Positions 11,215 to 22,167 of a stretch of 64,000 nucleotides of DNA are shown here, piece after piece; position 1 is the stretch's first letter, and each line of letters starts with the position of its first letter. The notes under the pieces were generated by a model. It saw only the letters and a program-made list of their open reading frames with translations, was not told where the DNA came from and did not search any database. Location: positions 9,220,501-9,284,500 of the forward strand of contig NC_135558.1 in the NCBI RefSeq assembly GCF_964340395.1, written 5' to 3'. Made by a program: the position numbers and the translations under genes. The stretch is from Glandiceps talaboti (Eukaryota > Hemichordata > Enteropneusta > Spengelidae).

Positions 11215-14200
11215 CTGTAAAACAGAGAGAAAAATAAAATCTGTCATTCATATTATTATAAAATGCAAAGAGTATCAAGATGAAGAGATTGTGGTATATC
11301 TGACATCATTATTTGAGGTTTTCCCATAAACCCTTGCAGGAAAAGCCAAAAATGGCTGCACATGTGTCAACTGCAGTAGGGCTTCTATACAAGATTTAAA
11401 AGTTGAATTAATTACTGAGAAGCTATTTGAAATAAGTTGATAGCAATAATCAATACAAGTGTTCTAAAGGCAGAAATAAGTCTGACTGGATTTTTCCTGT
11501 AAATAAAATCAAGCGTTTCTGCAGTACTCATGACAAAATAACAGATACCACAAGCCAAAAGTGACTTACCTCTCGCGGTGCCTGGATTGCCACATAGTCG
11601 TTGTAAATTCTCTGCGCTCGTGATGACCATTTTGAGGGACGGCATTTCTTGTATTCCTCGCAGGCCAGCCAGAATTCAATGTTTTCATCACTAAACTCTG
11701 TCTTTAGAAACGACCGGAAAGATGCCAATCCATCTAAGCAAGGAAGAGAAATTATGAGGAACTTGAGTTATGGTAATTTTGATTTACATACAATGGCTAC
11801 TTTGCATAATTAGTGGTGTACTATTAAAGTGGCACAATTTGAGCTCATTGTGTTGAGTGAAAGTACCTAAAGTGCCACAAGCTGATATAAGCTTTTTTAC
11901 TCAAATGAAAATTGTGCTATTTGTAGAACTCAAACTCCATCCCGTGAGATTACATCGATTTACTGCGTATTCTTGTATAATGTTATGTCAACTGTTGATT
12001 ATGATGGGACCCCCAAACACAGAATATTTGGAAAACATCTCCAAGGAAAAACATGACATACACACAGAAGAAATTGAAATACAACCTTATCAAGAGGAGT
12101 CACAAATCCAGTCCTTCGTGTGTAGAATAATTTACTATATTTTTGACTACAATGATGAAAAAAATATATCTGTATTCACTAAGCCTTCTATTGAACAATG
12201 GTTTCCTCAAAAATATCTCAGATTAATTCTCAAAAAGTGTAAATTTCACTATTTCGTTTCCCTGTCTGTCCCTACAGGTTCTAAAATCTGAGCAAAAGAT
12301 AGCACTTGTTTAATCTTTTTTCCTATTTCAGGTCCTTGGAGATATATACAGTCTGGTAATATTAACTACCTTTAAAATATTCAACAAATATGTTATAAAT
12401 TTTCAATAAATGTTGATGCCAATTTTGGTAAAATACGTATGTATGAATAAATTTATAACTAGGCACAGAACAGCACTTTTATCAAATCTGTTGAAAGATT
12501 AATTCGTTTGATAGGATTTGATGGATCTATTGCTGTTAATCCACATATCATGAACTCTTCAGGTACACAAGAGTATCAAGATTATAAAATGAAAATCTCC
12601 CAGAATTTGATATACTATCTAAATTATTCATGGACTTAAGGTTCATAGAAACTCAGTGGAGTTAACGAAGAAATACACAATAATACACACACACACGTGT
12701 TATACACACACAAATATAGGCATGGATATATTCACTGGAGGTGTATAACAACCAACAAACATCTGAAAGGAGAATCTTGGTGGAGATGATGAAACCATAT
12801 AATTGTATACATTTAATTACCAGGATATTGACTGAGGGTGTAAGACCACACATAAACACTCATCTGACAGCAGAAATACTTGTACAGACTATCCAAGCAA
12901 ACAAACAAACAAACAAACAAGTGAATAAACAAACAAACAAACAAACAAAACAAAGATTTAATTACCAAGATATTTGTTGGAGGTATACAACAACAAATTA
13001 ACAAACACATATGCATTTAAACTTTTAAAGGCTATTTTTAGGGTGTAGGTACAATGGATTTCAAAATACCGTTCAGTGCCTCTGTTTGATACAACCACAC
13101 AGATCTCAATAAGAAACTGTACATGCTAAACTAGTATAGCAAGATATAAATTTATTGCTACATTTTGACAAAATAAAATAAACTATTTACACGAACATTG
13201 CCACAAGAGGCAGACGTGCAGGTGCCAATGTTTTGACGGCTGTATTTGATGTCTACATTGTGGCATGCCAGTTCATTTAATTTGGACACAATGTAGCAAG
13301 AAACTATTTACTCAATCTTGCTGGGGTATCATATGTTTAGTTTCTTATTAGCTTCTGCATGGTTGTATCAAATAGAGAAGTTGTACGGTATTTTGAAATT
13401 CGCTGTAATGCATGAAGTTCCAGGAAACCAAGGATTAATTGCCAGGATATTCATTGGAGGTATGTAACAAAAAACACACATCTGTTGGTAGAAACACTTA
13501 ATTTGACTATCAAACAAAACAAAATAAAACAAACAAACATACATTTATCTGCAAGCAGGAACTCAAAAGATTCACTCCACTTGACAGCTTGTGCATGTGT
13601 TGTTGACTTCAGCTGGTTCTTAAGCTTCTCGGTGTCTTTCAAACATCCGTCTGTATGTCGCCGCCTTAGAAATCGCAGTCTCTCTTTCATATCTTTTGCT
13701 CTACAAAAAAAAGGAAACATCATTGGTTTTCCAATAATCTTAGGAAGTACTGGTAAACCTAAGGAAAGTTACCATGGACACCTGTACTTCTATGTTTCTT
13801 ATCATAACACCTTAAAAATGATGTCGGTTGGTTACAAATTAAAAAACTATATCAATTTTGCTTCAAATTTTGACAGACTGAAGAAGTACAAGGGTTGGTC
13901 AGGTCACTGCCCAATAATGCAGTCATATTATCCCTTGAGATAGTTCTTGAGAGTTCAGTTGTCTTGATGTGGTTGTGTAGCCTTGGTAACAGAATGGGTG
14001 ATATTGTATAAAAGTGGCATAGTTTTTCATACAGTTTACAATAATTTTATTTGGACCAAACCCTGGTAAAATGACTGGGGTACCATTGGCTACATTTCAC
14101 ATACTGTAGACAGAGATATTCTCGCCACTAGAAAATTTTATGATCAGTCTTCAACTAGTTCTCAAAGACTAATTTTTACAAAATACTAAACTGATACATT

Positions 14201-15249
14201 GTCTTAAAATACAAAAGATATTTTTTGTGACTATTTATTTGATTTTCGATAAACTTTGTACTCTTGAACACAAATTTTTTTTGTCTTTAGTGGAAATTTC
14301 TTGGTTTATAGTGCTCTGTTACTTTACACAACCTAGCGCCCTCAACGACTGTTTTAGATACAACTTTGGTGTATGATGACATGTGACAGGAGATTGGCCA
14401 AACTAAGTGACTTACAGGTTTTTCTTTTTCTTGCATTTTTCATTGCCTTTGTTGAATGCTGGTAGTTGGAGTGCGTCATCGTTTGGTGAATCTGACCCCG
14501 AACACTCGTCCTCTTCCTCTATCACGTCTTCTTCAGATCCCACCGACCGTGAACGTACGCGAGTAACTGGCCGCTGTGTAAAGAAAATTGAAAAAGTGAT
14601 AACAATGGTTATTTTAAAATTCTAGGTACCTGTGATAATATTATACATCATGCTAGATGGTAAAAATAGAACAAGAAGATCAATTTTAATATTTCACATA
14701 CATGCCTACATGTACATTAATGCATATGTAGCACATGGAGTGGACTGTGATTTCTAATTCTGTGGATCTGACAGTGGATCTGGCGGTGGATCTGGCAGTG
14801 GACTGTACATGTCAAGTCATCACATATAGTTTGAAAATCTGACACAGGATTCTAAAAGGAATGGTTTGATCACCCTTTTATACAGTATGAAAGTTTATTG
14901 GTTTTAAAACTATTTTAAAGTATTGACATATATCAATCAAATTCTCGATCAATCAATCAATCAGTCAACCAACCAACTGGTAAATCAATCAATCAATTGA
15001 TCGATCAATCAATCAATCAATCAGTCAACCAAACAACTGGTAAATCAATCAATCAATTGATCAATCAATCAATCAATCAATCAGTCAACCAAACAACTGG
15101 TCAATCAATCAATTGATCAATCAGTCAGTCAGTCAATCAATCAATCAATCAACCAACTGGTCAATCTATCTATCATCAATCAATCAGTCAGTCAGTCAGT
15201 CAGTCATTCAACCAACCTACCAACCAACCGGTCAACCAATCAACCAAAA

Positions 15250-15324
<75 letters not shown>

Positions 15325-18300
15325 GTATTTGGGTAGCACCAAAATCCAGTATGAAGTAATATTCTATGGCACTGTACAGAAGACAATTAAATCAATCAAT
15401 ACACAGGTTAGAAAGCTCTAACAAATAGATATGTCTTGAAATATACATCCAGTAAAAATGGCTTTGAATCAGGTCTGTGTTGAAATTTATCATCCAATTC
15501 TTGAATGATGTATTTTAGATCAAATCTTTCATTAATCTGTCCATAAATATATACTGTAATCATAGAACTTGTCAGTGACACTTATTTTTGCCAAGAATGA
15601 AAATGCAAATATATGTACAGGGTAGTGGCTAAAATATCTCATGTACATTAGAAAGTGCATCAGGCTCAAAAATGTGCAAAATTTAGTCTTTGGCAACTAG
15701 CTGAACATCTTAAAATCATAAAACTCCCTCGTAGCAAAAATATCTGAACAATGGTGAACATCTATATGTAGATATATACACAACTCACCATTTACATGTA
15801 CTACAATCAATGTTAAAAGTTCATGTTTTAAAAAAATTAAAGGCCTTCTACCTTTTTCAGATTTGTAATTCTCCAGGGTAAAGTTTCTGTGTGAAGTATT
15901 CATTGCATTTTGCTGGTGCACTGAGCAAACACAGCAAGAAATTCAACTTTCCACCTCACTGCAGTATTTTTCCCTGAGGCATCACAACCAAGACATGACG
16001 CTTTAATACAATAAATTCAAAATTCACACCACCAACTATGCTACATATGATTAATATTGTATATTTTTCATCTTTTTCTTGCATTACAGGTATCAGGCGT
16101 GACGTTTTTGTGATGGAAACTGTGACGATGTGTGAAAGTGAAATCAACAAACACTGCTTCGTATAATTCTATACCCTGCGGCCTTGTTGTACACACGTCT
16201 ACATTTTATATGTACTTTAATAATAGCAGGTATAATGCAATGCCTTGGGTCTGTAAAGCTTTTTGAAAGGACGTTGGATTTTCATTATTTAAGCAATAAA
16301 TGCTAGTTCGAAGATGGTATATACGTACACATTTAGTAAATTTTGTAACACGAGAGCACGAAAGAGCTTATCCCAACTCTAACTCCTTAGCTTGACTACA
16401 AATGTGTAGCCAATATACAGACCACTTTTTCTACATTTTTGTTTATGATAGCAGTACAAATCAGGTTTATGCTAGGGAGTCAAAAATAATCCTACTCCTC
16501 AGTATCCCAACCCAAACTCCCTAGCTTGACTACAAATGTGTATCTATTGTACAGTCAGTCCACTTTTCTACATTCTTGTCTACATAAATTTTGCAAGTCT
16601 AAGGTACTTCAAGGCATGCAAGCATACGGTACTTCAATGTGATTACTATGCAAAGTACGCTTCATTAGTTATGGCTTGTAGTATAAGCGGCATCACTTTG
16701 TGCTTGAAACTTTTATTCCGCTGACCTGTGATAAATTGTTCAATGGATGAAAAATATTCATTGACACGTTCTACTTTGTATTTGGCAGACTATATATTTT
16801 GACCTAGCTGTTTCTTATATTTGCTTGCATATTTCAATTCAGAGAAAACAGAAATTTTTCACTTCTACCACAATACTGATTTTTCTTTATGGCTTTTTAG
16901 TGAGTTCCAGTGTGGGTACTTGGGGGTATTTACAATCATGCTTGCAGTGTTTTCTACTGAACTTTAACTAGTTATGCTCATGAAAGTACGGGCATGAAAA
17001 TACCCTGAGTGTGCCACGCTTGTACTGACATGTCATGACATTCTGTAATAGCATTTGTTTATTTGTATACACACATATTGTTTAGTTTTACTGGTCTAAG
17101 ATTAAATTTTCCATTCAGTTTTGTGAAAACAACAGTTACTTGATGAAAGTTGTATGTTATTAATGTTATTGAAGTGAAATCAAAATATCATTTTGTACCA
17201 AAAAAAACTTAACCATATCAAATCTACTCTTCAGTTTTGCAACAACTTTTTGAAAGTCATGGAGAATTGAAAGCAGCAAAAACATTTTGTGTTCACTTTA
17301 AACATAATTATTTCAACAACATGACGCGATTTGCCAATCTCAAGGCTAGTGAATCCATATCTTTTGAGCAGTGATTAATTTACAAGAATAAGCTTTCTTC
17401 AAATAAATAAATGTATACATTTATGCATAAATAAATAAATACATACAATGTAATAAATATATCAGCATACTATCCGGCAACCTCAAGGCCACCAAATCTA
17501 CATCGTTTGAGCTGTGATTTGCAAGACTTAGTTTCTACAACTAAATGACAAAGTATATACATAAATAAATACAAGATAATTTTTAGGCTATTTGGCAGTC
17601 TAATGGCCAAACAATTTAATTGATCTTTAGAGGTGTTATTTTTATGTATGAATCAAGACTATAATTTTTTTAAATAAATAATTCCAGCAATACAGGTTTT
17701 TTTTTTTTTTTTTTTTTTGTAGTGTTTTTTTTTTTAAGGGCGGTAAAACTTAACTGAGTTCCCCAGTCATTTTATTGGTGTTCCACACCAAAAATTACAT
17801 TAAAATGTATGGGAACTGTGCCAGTTTTACCACATTTACCAATGTCTGTTACCAGGGTTACCACACTTTAGCAAAAACACTAAATACGTCAATGAATGGG
17901 AAAAAAACAAGCAAATGCTTGACACTACAGAAGTTGAATACTAGATGGTTGTCATGGACACTCGGCAGGATATGAAATGTCATATTGAAGAAAAACAGGC
18001 GAAATAAAAGTAATATATATTTTAGCCATGCATCATTTCATATATTTGTTGTCAGTCAATAAACTTGTAAATGCAATTCCTGTCTAAAAAAACAACAAAA
18101 CTAAGAAAAATTATATATGAAATGGCTGCATAAAATTTATCATGGGAAAACAGCTAGGCTCAAAGGAAAGGGAAGGCTACCACTGAGGGCGCTATATAAT
18201 CCAGCCTGCTAGAACATTGACGCAGCCAACAAGAGGGTCTCTTGATTCCAGCCAAGGTTACAGTCTGGATGATGATGATAATAGTGACAAAATAAAAAGC

Positions 18301-20938
18301 ATTAGTTTCAAAGTCTAGGAGTTTATCCTCTGTATTACTGAGAGAGTAGAAAATACCTAGTCTAACTCAGTAACTGTAAGACTCATGTAGACTCGGGTTA
18401 GTGTAAAAGGTGCTCCACGCCAGAGGTACCGCCGTCCATGGCTTTTGTTCAACAACATTCAGTGCAGATCGGAGGTCTTACTGCAAGACTAGAAAGCACT
18501 ATGCCATAAAAGTACAAGCAGTATGTGAATTCTAGTGAAACAGGTCACACTGAATGAACACTATGACCGTGGGGCATAAGAATTTTATAGCGTCTCTGAC
18601 AGGTTAAAAATTGACAGGTGTCCATTAAACCGTAGGCTTTTTGTGGTGCCTTAAATTTCTGTGACACTAACTTTAAATCAGTTAGGGAGGATCGCACATT
18701 GTCACACAAGCTTTGTTCGTTTTAAGACAAAACCCCCTTCCCCCTCCTCCTAAACGAATGTTCACGATTTTAAATCTACCGGGCTGTGTCAGATGATGTG
18801 AGTTGCATCTTTACATGATCAATGACGCAGGAAGGTGGATCTCAAGGTATGTGACGTTGGTTTTTGGTTAATTCAACCATGATATTGCTTCACTACTGCA
18901 GTATCTACATGGATTGAGCAATCGCTACATGAAATAGTCCTAAAAATTTTACTTTGTTTTAGCTTTGAATAAATTTTTAGTTTTGAATACAGACCCCATT
19001 GAGCATTGTCATGGGTTGAGTGAAACGACATTGTCAATGTCATCCACTGACTGCGAAGGATACGTGTACATCATTGTTGAAGGAACAACATAAAAACTAA
19101 AATACACCAGATATATCTAGTATATAGATACATACAAGTATGTGTTATAATACGACATATAGCTGAACATCTTTGCAAAACAACTAGGCATGACTTGCAA
19201 ATATTCACAACATTATGTAATGATGTAAACTGCATATTGGCCATAAAGTAAAAATCCCAACTCTCAGTTTACTACTGTATTAAATGCATATATTTTAAAG
19301 TGGCCATATGGACGAGGATTCGCTATTTATTTTGGATTTTTAATTTATAAAACAATTTTATCATGACTTCCTACTTGAAAAATCAATGTGAAACAGCATA
19401 TGTCAAGTCCTTGTTTGTAACTCAATAAATTGCAAAAAAAAAAAATAAATGTGTAAAATGTTTGTTATTGTACATACAATAACAAACTTTTTACACATTG
19501 TTTAGCTTTTTGCAATGTATTGACTTACAAACAAGTATTTTGCATATGCTGTTTCACTTTAATTTTATGTTATTTCACATTGATTTTCCAACTAGGAAGC
19601 TGTGATAAAATTGTTTTATAAATTAAAAATCCAAAAATAAATAGCGAATCCCCAGCCATATGGCCACTTTAATTTACTACTGTATTAAACGCATAAAGTT
19701 TAATTCCAGAAACCATACATATACTCATGATTCTGGTATTAAGCCATGAATCTGTAATGTATGGCTTCCTAGGATGCCACACACAAATTTCAAATTTCAA
19801 ATATATTACATGATATCGAAATACTGTCCCATTTTCTCGATGCAATGAAGTGAATGATGAATGAAATGTGTATAAATGTAGTTGTTGAGTCGTATATACC
19901 CTTAATATGTATTATTACATCCGTAACATTTTTGCAATGGATCCCAGCATTTGAAATTTTATCAACTTGGTGTTTACGTTTTCTTCATATATTCAGTGGT
20001 CTGAACAATAATCATAATTCGACTTACTAAAAACATCACCTATTCAGTCTAGGTGTTAGCTAATACTTCCACTCGATGAACTTAAAAGTCAATTAAGGTG
20101 CTAAGCTCCGGCATTAAAATACATTAATTTACTGGTAATGAACATTTCTAATCACAGAGTCGAACAATTTACGTGGAGGCAAATCCTAGAGTTCCGCTGA
20201 CACATCAATGATGTACTACAATGGGCAATTGCATTCCTTCATTCTGACTTTTATTCACTCATTTGATCAACAGCAAGACTGTAAAATATATCATGTTATA
20301 TTGTTCAGCCCTACCAGACTTCTGAATCAAAGCTGTGATAGCATGGCTTGAATGTCATATCTTAAGACTAATCCACAATAAACTTGCACCAAATCATCAT
20401 TAATTTCAACAATATGACCAATGTCTATTTCCGGTAAAGTTACACAATTAAATATTATTCCCCAATATTTTTCTTCGTTCAGCTAAGGAAAGTATGAGTG
20501 ACCTAAGGGGGCTTCATCACTACTCGTCTAGCAACTCGCAGTGACAAACCCTTAGGTCACGAGTATTTTCCGACCGAATGAAGAAAAATATTGGGGAATA
20601 ATATAACTATACCTCCTCAAGCATTATTTGTGAAAAATCAGAAAAAATGCTCAATCTGCTCCACTTTTTAAGATGAAACACTTTAACCCATAAACCATAT
20701 AAAATTATATAATCTACTTAAAGTTTAAATGGCATCAAGACACTTCTATTTGCAAGGGCTTTTTAATTGTTTCTGTTGGACCACTTTTGACTCTTGTTAA
20801 GCACCATAGAACGTAACCTTTTACCTCATTTTGGTGCTTTACCTTTATTTTTGATTGATTGATCGATCAATTAAGTAATTGATTCATTGATTGATTTATT
20901 GATATGAGGTGGCAAATTGTCATGTGCTATACAAATCT

Positions 20939-20982
<44 letters not shown>

Positions 20983-21373
20983 TAATGATTAATTTTACAT
21001 AGGAGATGAATGAACGGCTATGTGCATACATATGTTTTTTTTTTTGATTGATTGATTGATTGATTGATGGCTTAATAGATCAATTGAATGGTTGATCTAA
21101 CATTGGAGATGAGTGATTGTCATGTGCTGTAAAATCTTTTCGATAGATTGATACATTGATTGATCAGTTGATTGGGTGACTGACTGATTGATTGATTGAA
21201 TGATTGAGCTGACATTGGAGATGAGCGGTTCTCATATACTGTAAAATCTTAATGACATGAGCAGTTCTCATATATTGTAAAATCTTAATTGATTGATTGA
21301 TTAATCGGTTGATTGATCGATTGTGCTTACAATTTACATAGGAGACAAGTGGTCATCATGTGTTATACAAATC

Positions 21374-21408
<35 letters not shown>

Positions 21409-22167
21409 CGTTATTGATTGCTGTGACACAAGAACTGAGTGCTTCATATTTGATGGTTTAGATGAACTTACCCTCCTTGGTGATTGGTCTTCTTTCTTTG
21501 GCTCTAATGGTTCCTTCAAGAAAAGAGCATGAGGAGGTGCTTCTTCTGTTTGACTACATTCCTTTGTTTTGATATCTCCTGAGCTTCTTGGGAACAGTTG
21601 AAATATAGCTTTTCTCTTAGGTTTACTCTTAGCACTGGAAGTGTCTTTACTATATTTCGCATCTGTTGCATCTTTGTTCACATATTCGTCGGACTTGCGT
21701 GCCTGAGTATATGAAACTGTGCCCGTGGGTGCTAATGAGTTCCAACTCCGACTAATGTGAACTGTTTCTGATGGACTTGAAGGTGCCGATGCAGTGGTTA
21801 TGAGTCTATCAAAGCTGTGACTGTTTTCTATGGTAGATCCTTGAGAGCAGTCCTCACAAGATGGTGACTTCTTGTACAAATCAACTGTTAATTTACTCTT
21901 GTTCTTGCCTAGTCCAAACATGATTGGTTCGTCACCAGACTCCTCAGAAATTGTAGTGTTCTCGTTCAACTTAGTTTCATTATTGTCGTCATCCACAGTT
22001 GAGATTTTGATTTCTGGACTACTGACTTTACGGTTCAACAGTGCGAGAGTGCCTTCAGACTTCCGTGTTGGTAATTCCGGATTACTAATTTTCCGTCTCC
22101 CCAGGAGTGGCCGAGTAATTCCCTCGAATCTTCGTCTGGTTTCTTTCTTTTCTGTTACTTGTAGGTC
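11029..22167 (-). CDS. R4-type regulator of G-protein signalling (RGS3-like), 3' five exons, 5' partial
   Basis: The exons 22167-21472, 14573-14416, 13700-13543, 11733-11570 and 11214-11029 keep frame through GT-AG junctions and encode 453 residues plus TAA. Residues about 1-285 are a low-complexity Ser/Lys/Glu linker with an acidic patch, followed by a KKKK stretch. An AKDMKERL helix like that of R4 RGS proteins follows, then the RGS domain at about 325-445. Residues known in RGS4 to contact Galpha are present: the Glu-Asn of SDENIEFWLACEEYKK, the Asn of VNLDS, and the Asp and Arg of MEKDSYPRFIRS. The protein should therefore speed GTP hydrolysis on Gi/Gq-type Galpha at the inner membrane. 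The helix and FDLAQKRI-LMEKDSYPRF are closest by memory to RGS3, which also has a long region before its RGS domain. Upstream exons were not found. The exact subfamily is an inference. Confidence 0.92.
11570..11733 (-). CDS. RGS gene exon (core RGS helices)
   Basis: It completes the Tyr codon, then GLASFRSFLKTEF and SDENIEFWLACEEYKK, ending AIQAPRE at a codon boundary before a GTAAGT donor. The acceptor is CTTGCTTAG. Confidence 0.95.
12660..13020 (+). repeat. Minisatellite-like repeat with (AAAC)n tracts in RGS intron
   Basis: The unit of about 115-140 bp contains CCAGGATATT-ACTG-AGGTGTA, then ACATCTG and an (AAAC)n tract. Copies begin near 12716, 12823 and 12962, and another near 13440 abuts the RGS exon at 13543. 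Confidence 0.6.
13048..13412. mobile_element. Fold-back element next to RGS exon
   Basis: The left arm has GATTTCAAAATACCGT, then TTTGATACAACCA and AATAAGAAACT. The right arm carries the reverse complements in mirror order. The arms are about 80 bp. The element splits the flanking minisatellite copies. Confidence 0.7.
13437..13540 (+). repeat. Minisatellite unit abutting RGS exon donor
   Basis: It matches the 12.7-13.0 kb units (CCAGGATATTCATTGGAGGT, then CACATCTGTT) and ends in an (AAAC)n tract next to the donor of the 13543 exon. Confidence 0.55.
13543..13700 (-). CDS. RGS gene exon (start of RGS domain)
   Basis: The acceptor is TTTTTTTGTAG and the donor GTATGT. It encodes AKDMKERLRFLRRRHTDG, then a linker and KWSESFEFLLADK. 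The AKDMK helix is the membrane and receptor-binding amphipathic segment typical of R4 members. Confidence 0.93.
14416..14573 (-). CDS. RGS gene exon (acidic then lysine-rich linker)
   Basis: The acceptor TTTACACAG and donor GTAAGTCAC are good, and phase 0 in and phase 2 out agree with both neighbours. It encodes RPVTRVRSRS, a Glu/Asp-rich stretch, a Ser/Asp cluster and CKKKKNL. This fits a disordered, phosphorylatable linker. Confidence 0.85.
14947..15323 (+). repeat. (ATCA)n array with 60-bp higher-order unit
   Basis: The tetranucleotide array is interrupted by CAGTCAACCAA-CAACTGGT every 60 bp for the first three units, then decays into (AGTC)n and pure (AATC)n. It sits 374 bp before the acceptor of the RGS exon at 14573. 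ORFs in it are repeat artefacts. Confidence 0.9.
16369..16585 (+). repeat. Two-copy tandem duplication
   Basis: TATCCCAAC, then AGCTTGACTACAAATGTGTA, then CCACTTTT-CTACATT occurs at 16369 and again about 134 bp later. The rest of 15.4-18.1 kb is AT-rich intron with A/T tracts only. Confidence 0.65.
16909..17021. mobile_element. Small TIR element, family shared with 34478-34618
   Basis: The left end AGTGTGGGTACTTGGGGGTA is opposed on the right by the inverted GGGTATTTTCATG and GTGTGCCACGCTT. The inner TATTTACAATCATGCTTGCA matches the 34.5-kb copy. Confidence 0.55.
18695..18775 (+). repeat. Second copy of the C-rich hairpin repeat seen at 1-85
   Basis: It aligns with the first bases of the window over about 80 nt, including ACAAAACCCCCTTCC and GAATGTTCAC. 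It lies inside the RGS intron. Confidence 0.6.
19299..19668. mobile_element. TTAA-flanked long-TIR element, copy 1
   Basis: The 370-bp fold-back starts AGTGGCCATATGG and ends CCATATGGCCACT, with TTAA on both sides (19295-19298 and 19669-19672). The arms run about 170 bp and share TATTTATTTTGGATTTTTAA. TTAA target sites suggest mobilisation by a piggyBac-type transposase, which is an inference. The outer flanks are 31-bp direct repeats (19268-19298, 19673-19703). Copy 2 is at 42795-43071. Confidence 0.8.
20453..20602. mobile_element. 150-bp palindromic MITE, copy 1
   Basis: The arms of about 55 bp include TATTATTCCCCAATATTTTT, then GAGTGACCTAAGGG, mirrored on the right. A second, diverged copy lies at 62939-63087. 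The target duplication is not clear. Confidence 0.8.
20851..21420 (+). repeat. (TTGA)n array with higher-order units of about 110 bp
   Basis: Five blocks of (GATT)n alternate with a spacer containing ACATAGGAGATGAG-G, then CATGTGCT-TA-AAATCTT. It ends 52 bp from the RGS exon donor at 21471, so it occupies the start of that intron in the transcript. Confidence 0.9.
21472..22167 (-). CDS. RGS gene exon (long disordered linker with internal repeat)
   Basis: The 696-nt, 232-codon exon has acceptor TTGTCATTGTAG and donor GTAAGTTC, and is phase 0 at both ends. It is rich in Ser, Lys, Glu and Thr-Pro/Ser-Pro sites. Residues 21-33 (LLGRRKISNPELP) and 43-54 (LLNRKVSSPEIK) are an internal duplication. 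The frame stays open through an extra 134 codons with non-random composition. Confidence 0.85.

Noticed and set aside
11857-12291. 144-codon + strand ORF opposite an RGS intron
   Set aside because: AT-rich composition with no recognisable domain or junctions; it lies in the intron between the exons at 11733 and 13543.
13485-13943. 152-codon + strand ORF
   Set aside because: It is the antisense shadow of the RGS exon 13543-13700 plus intron sequence.
14947-15125. CRISPR-like array with 60-bp period
   Set aside because: Units are tetranucleotide repeats with no unique spacers, in animal DNA.
15113-15421. Ser/Asn/Gln-rich ORF
   Set aside because: Pure translation of the (AATC)n array.
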